10,330 nucleotides of DNA from Euperipatoides rowelli. Lineage: Eukaryota > Onychophora > Udeonychophora > Euonychophora > Peripatopsidae. Positions 7,001 through 10,330 of this stretch are shown here, piece after piece (the first letter of the stretch is position 1; each line of letters starts with the position of its first letter). The notes under the pieces are model-generated. The model saw only the letters and a list, made by a program, of their open reading frames with translations. It was not told the DNA's origin and ran no database searches. The translations under genes were made by a program, and so were the position numbers. The stretch is from assembly GCA_003024985.2 (NCBI GenBank), contig PXIH01S0013887.1; one strand, given 5' to 3'.

Positions 7001-7158
7001 CTCAAAAATAACACATTTTCTCACATTCACAATAAATTTTTCATTTTATATTTTTATAAAATTATATTTTATTAAAATTTCAATTCTAAATAATAATTCA
7101 TTGCAAATGAAAGTTATTGCATATTGTGTTTGAACTTTTATTTTCTGTAAAACATTGA

Positions 7159-7238
7159 GTTTGAAAGCTGATAGGCTAACAGATTGATGAAATTTAACGT
7201 TTGAAAGCTGATAGGCTAACAGATTGATGAAATTTAAC
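7159..7238. repeat. Perfect 40-bp tandem duplication
   Basis: The 40 bases at 7159-7198, starting gtttgaaagctgatagg, are repeated without any mismatch at 7199-7238. Flanking bases differ at once on both sides. Perfect identity implies a recent duplication or an allele-length polymorphism, and a collapsed or expanded assembly copy number is also possible. It is intronic in the proposed gene model. Confidence 0.95.
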
Positions 7239-7307
7239 AAAGTCAAAGTAGTTAAAATACTATTGTTAGAAAAAAAATTTCAAGTATTTAAATATCTATT
7301 TGTTCTC

Positions 7308-7349
7308 TACTAATTTATCTTACTTATAAGTAGGATAAATAAATTAGTA
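7308..7349. repeat. Inverted repeat, 11-bp arms
   Basis: tactaatttat (7308-7318) is the exact reverse complement of ataaattagta (7339-7349). The 20-base middle contains its own palindrome, acttataagt. It is AT-rich and has no evident function. Confidence 0.65.
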
Positions 7350-7634
7350 TGGAATAATTCAACGCGTGTTAGGAATGTCGATTTATAAATTGATAGAATG
7401 CTGAAGACAGGGGGGGGGGGGTGAATCCCACTTTATTTTTTAAGAAATTGGAAAATATTTAAAAACCGAACTTTTTATTCGAACTAAAAAAAATAATTTG
7501 CACTTATTTGGATTTTTATTCTGAAAGTCCTTTGAGTACATAATTGATTGAATGCTTGTGCCACATAATTAGTTCAATAACCATAAAAGTTCCTACATTT
7601 ATTAGGAAAATAGTCTTTAATTCTTTAATCGATA

Positions 7635-7784
7635 ATTACATTATTGCTATCTCGTAAATAAAGCAATCAATTCCACTTTTACATTAAAAGATTATTTTCT
7701 TTGTGTTGATGAATCAAAAAAAAAAAAAAAAAACTTGTCAAAAAGGAAATGAATGCTCTATTTACGAGATAGCAATAATGTAAT
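7635..7784. repeat. Long foldback with 26-bp perfect arms and a poly(A) loop
   Basis: Positions 7635-7660 (attacattattgctatctc and six more bases) are the perfect reverse complement of 7759-7784. Imperfect pairing continues inward to about 7674 and 7745, and outward to about 7621 and 7793, so each arm is about 50 bp. The loop of about 70 bases includes 18 consecutive A. It could be a miniature foldback transposon or an inverted duplication. If transcribed it would make a long double-stranded RNA hairpin. No target duplication was recognised. Confidence 0.8.
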
Positions 7785-8317
7785 GATAAAGAATTCACTT
7801 AATTGTTTGCTATTATTAAGGAAATGCAGTCTTATAATTTTTTTTCCTTCCTTTAGAATAAAAACATGAAATTTGTTCAAGGGTTTTTTGATAAAAAGTT
7901 TATAATTTTTATATTGTTTGTCATAGTATAGATATCATTTTGAAAACTATAAAGTAGCATTGGTGGTTTAATTTCAAATTGTGGGTCAGCCTGCAATTTC
8001 TAAAATATTCCCCTCCCCGGCCAAAAATATTAATATTGATCAAAACATCTTTCAAATATATTATTAGTTATCAGATATTATTGAGGCTAGGCAATAGATC
8101 AAAAATATTTAAAAAGCTTTGGTTTATTGTTAAGGGAGATTTTTATCCTCAATATCTTTTATTTAAACCATGTTACAATTTGACAGAAAAGGGTAAATGT
8201 AAGAATTATTAAAAAGATTACAAATTATTTATACCATACATAGCTTAAATTTACTGTAATAAGTAACATATATTTAGAAAATTATTGCATCAGTGTAGAT
8301 ATCTAGAGTACTTATAC

Positions 8318-8396
8318 AGCACATTATTGATGTTGCCAATGTTCGGAGAACTCTTTGATCAGTGATGCCACAAATGCTAAGATATTCAGAGAACTT
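8318..8396 (-). CDS. Proposed 79-bp internal exon of the - strand gene
   Basis: On the - strand the acceptor is tgctgtcactgttgcag (AG at 8398-8397), with a good branch-point match (gactaat) about 40 bases upstream. The donor gtataagt starts at 8317. The exon reads KFSEYLSICGITDQRVLRTL followed by ATSIMC, then one T. That T plus CA of the microexon gives serine and keeps phase through to the stop in the last exon. The alternation of hydrophobic and charged residues suggests alpha-helices, as in helical-repeat proteins, but no family was recognised. One caution is that 8338-8371 resembles 8382-8414 (about three quarters identical at a 43-bp offset). This could mean an old duplication rather than coding constraint. 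Upstream exons were not found before the window ends. Confidence 0.45.
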
Positions 8397-8820
8397 CTGC
8401 AACAGTGACAGCACCATAATCAGTGAATTCCAGCATCATTAGTCGGGACTTTTCTGAATATTGTGACAAATGATGCAGGGTTCTCTAATAAAATTTTAAA
8501 TAATTACATCATATTGTATTTTGTTAATAAAATTTGATATTTTTTTAAAATAAATTAACACAGAAAATATATACAGTACAATAGTTAAATGTGAATATGA
8601 GACAATTTTTTTATTATTGTGAATTCATTCCAGATTTATGAGAAAAACTAAAAATGACAAATTGATTCAAGTACTCAGAACAATTAGTCACATGTTTTAG
8701 AAGTCCTATGGTAACGGGTTTTTGAATAGGGTAGTGACTTAAAAACTTGTTTATTTTTTCGACCAAGTAATTGTTTAGAATTAATTTTTAAGCCAGATAC
8801 ATGCCTAAGTTACATAATAA
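8397..8820. other. AT-rich stretch, probably intronic
   Basis: It includes part of a faint 43-bp repeat pattern (8382-8414) and a loose inverted match (atattcaga with tctgaatat). No exon on either strand has both splice sites and an open frame. Confidence 0.4.
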
Positions 8821-8822
8821 TA

Positions 8823-9326
8823 CAGGGTGACCACAAAGTCTTACCCTGATGGACAGAATTTAAAAAAAATAAAAATATATAACTTACAGACATACTGTTT
8901 ATAGCATTACAAATACCAACTCTTTTATCACGTCCTAGTATGTTCTTCAATTTCTAACCATGTAATAAACATGTGTTCTCTAGCATTTCAGTGGTGATGG
9001 CTGAAAACGGCTTGTTATCCTACTCTAATGTGGACACATCAGGGACCCATTCAGCGTACACAATGTCTTTTACATAATCCCAAATTGACGTTGCACTGTT
9101 ATCAGAGATTTTGTCTCAGCAAATGACAGAATGAAAAATGCTTTGTCTTGTAACGTTCTCATTTTGTTCTGGTTGACCTAGTGGTGCCATTGTGTGACCA
9201 ACAATAATTTAGTTGGGCTAAAAAAAAATTGAGTTGATATTTGTAATGCTGCAAACGGTATGTCTTTAAGTTACATATTTTATTTATTTAATTTTGTAAC
9301 CAGGGCAGGACTTTGTGGTCACCCTG
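8823..9326. mobile_element. Tc1/mariner-type miniature element with long inverted repeats, 504 bp
   Basis: The ends are cagggtgaccacaaagtc (8823-8840) and its exact reverse complement (9309-9326). The similarity continues inward to give imperfect inverted repeats of about 100 bp (8823-8922 and 9231-9326). A TA dinucleotide flanks each side (8821-8822 and 9327-9328), the target duplication typical of Tc1/mariner elements; TACAGGGTG-type ends are also common there. The middle carries a - strand relic of the element's own transposase with the catalytic core missing. The copy is therefore an internally deleted, non-autonomous derivative that would need a full-length relative to move. It lies just upstream of the proposed 79-bp exon. 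Confidence 0.93.
8923..9162 (-). pseudogene. Internally deleted Tc1/mariner-type transposase relic
   Basis: From ATG at 9162-9160, 30 codons run to a stop at 9072-9070. The segment KAFFILSFAETKSLITVQRQ matches the N-terminal helix-turn-helix style of invertebrate Tc1/mariner (IS630-like, DUF4817 type) transposases, which bind the terminal repeats. In another frame from 9082 the sequence reads WDYVKDIVYAEWVPDVSTLE. This resembles the C-terminal W-G-Y-(V/L)-K-D-x-V-Y block that follows the DDE catalytic domain. After an in-frame stop (9022-9020) it continues DNKPFSAITTEMLENT, similar to the usual final helix. The two halves meet at about 9078-9083, so the whole catalytic core, normally some 200 residues or more, is gone. 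Frameshift and stops show it is dead. Family resemblance is from memory. Confidence 0.78.
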
Positions 9327-9328
9327 TA

Positions 9329-9527
9329 TAATGTGTGAATAAGTCTCAAAACTTTTAAATTGCTTTTTTTTTGGTTGGAAATTAAACTTTGTGACATTTA
9401 TATTTTAAAAAAATGTTTATGCCTTACAATTATTAAAATTTGCTGTTTTGAATCAGGTGATATACAGAAACTTGTAATTTTTTAGACGTTAAATTATTTG
9501 ATAAGACCAAGACACTATAAACTTTAA
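9329..9527. other. AT-rich stretch, nothing recognised
   Basis: This lies between the miniature element and the hAT-type terminus. It contains no open frame or structure of note. Confidence 0.5.
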
Positions 9528-10330
9528 CAGCTATTCTTAACCTGTGGATGCCTGGCGGTCCGCGTAGCATAAGCAAGGGGTCCGTGAACCATTAGGGAAA
9601 AAAAAATTCCCCCCCTAACAATTTTTTATTTTTTAATTTTTATTGCAAATGATGATAAATTTAACTAATATAAATTAATATACAGTAGGCTATATTAAAC
9701 ATAAGAAACTTGTGCAAAACCATGTAGATTTTTTAAAAATCAAACAAGCAGTACGGAAGATCACGGTCAGTAAATATAGCACATGCGCACAACAGTGTTG
9801 TCTGCTCATTTCTATGTTTACAACAATCGAGCTTTATTTTGCCGATAACTGGATACAATCTACAAATATACAACATTAATATCTTAGCCTAATTTTTAAA
9901 ATACTCAACACTTATTTTTTATATAAAAAGAGGAAAAAAATCGTCTTGAATTCAAGCTACTGTAGTTTAATCTTCTGTTTATACCAATTAGAGTAATTAT
10001 TCTAGACATTGATTTTGATAAATTGAAAAAAAAAATAGACATTGCCAGTGCAAGGAAAATTCTAATCAAAAAACAAAACATTTAAAACTAAAAATAGCAC
10101 AAATTGATATTAATTTGTAGTTAATAAAAAGTAATAATTGCAATTATTTGTTTTTTTTTTTTAATCTTCGAGCGGTCGCGTACAAAATTTTAACATGAGC
10201 GGTAGCGTGTTGTAATAATAATGAAATGATTACACATATTTATGTTCTATTTATTGTCAGGAATTTTATTATATAAAGAAAAAAAAATTCTAACAGACAG
10301 ATTTTTTTTTTTGTGATTATATTGCTAAAA
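9528..10330. mobile_element. hAT-like DNA transposon end, running to or past the window edge
   Basis: The terminus CAGCTATTCTTAACCTGTGG at 9528 is followed by GGCGGTCCGCG and GGGGTCCGTGAACC. This is the usual layout of hAT ends: CAG, a T-rich TTCTTAACC stretch, then GGTCCGCG blocks. The eight bases before it (aactttaa) would be the target duplication, but no matching copy with a mirrored terminus is seen before 10330. The element either extends beyond the window or has lost its other end. Inside are a CpG-bearing stretch at 9750-9800 with a perfect acaacagtgttgt palindrome, and two copies of a gagcggt(c/a)gcgt motif at 10170-10181 and 10197-10208. No transposase frame is visible, so it is probably non-autonomous. 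The right boundary given is the window end. Confidence 0.5.

Larger units (their letters stand above)
7001..8317 (-). other. Proposed intron of the - strand gene, rich in repeats
   Basis: This 1,317-bp interval lies between the microexon and the 79-bp exon. It contains the 40-bp tandem duplication, two inverted repeats, a G-run (about 7410-7421) and an 18-base A-run (7716-7733). No further exon is convincing. The open frames near 7046-7246 and 7979-8212 have A/T-driven composition; the first simply runs through the tandem duplication. Confidence 0.4.

Noticed and set aside
7046-7246. 66-codon - strand open frame
   Set aside because: It runs through the 40-bp duplication and AT-rich sequence; composition is typical of chance frames, and it has no splice or family support.
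7979-8212. 77-codon + strand open frame
   Set aside because: Starts with TTG and is rich in Ile, Lys and Leu as expected from A/T-rich DNA; no motif, splice site or family resemblance.
8338-8414. Possible 43-bp tandem repeat (ttcggagaactc and ttcagagaactt units) at 8338-8371 and 8382-8414
   Set aside because: Only about three quarters identical over 30 bases and just two clear units. It overlaps the proposed 79-bp exon, so I kept it as a caution there and did not list it as a separate repeat.

Overview
The window looks like AT-rich nuclear DNA of an animal. It has spliced exons, tRNA-derived SINEs with target-site duplications, a Tc1/mariner-type miniature element and hAT-type transposon ends. 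There are no bacterial-style operons, ribosome binding sites or long ORFs. The repeat mix (tRNA SINEs, G-run-rich islands, hAT and mariner relics) would suit a marine invertebrate, possibly a non-vertebrate deuterostome. That placement is an impression only; nothing here fixes the species.

Two protein-coding genes can be supported, and they converge on a gene-poor middle. On the + strand, positions 185-250 are the last coding exon of the mismatch-repair endonuclease PMS2. It carries the diagnostic C-terminal Cys-Pro-His-Gly-Arg-Pro motif directly after a textbook T-rich splice acceptor, and a poly(A) signal follows. The last intron of PMS2 carries the end of a hAT-like transposon (1-88). On the - strand I propose the 3' end of a second gene, made of three exons read right to left: 8318-8396 (79 bp), 6975-7000 (26-bp microexon) and 6398-6586 (189 bp including the stop). 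Each open frame meets a plausible splice site, and both junctions keep phase. They encode 97 residues of an unrecognised helix-rich protein; its upstream exons would lie beyond the right edge.

The rest is intergenic or intronic and full of mobile and self-complementary DNA. Two complete SINEs (842-1135 and 1343-1593) each have a perfect 12-13 bp target-site duplication. Two GC-rich islands (about 520-670 and 2320-2525) look like decayed transposon pieces. Positions 3500-4560 hold several perfect or near-perfect hairpins, one shaped like a microRNA precursor. Longer foldbacks lie at 5970-6116 and 7635-7784. A perfect 40-bp tandem duplication lies at 7159-7238.

The clearest mobile element is a 504-bp miniature element at 8823-9326. 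It has TA target duplications and inverted repeats of about 100 bp. Inside it is a transposase relic in which the N-terminal helix-turn-helix is joined almost directly to the C-terminal end, with the catalytic core deleted. The right end (9528 onward) begins with another hAT-type terminus.

I see no CRISPR array, rRNA gene, functional tRNA gene or bacterial defence system. The best candidates for something not yet described are the unidentified - strand gene, the hairpin at 4339-4392 and the folding of the first SINE head.
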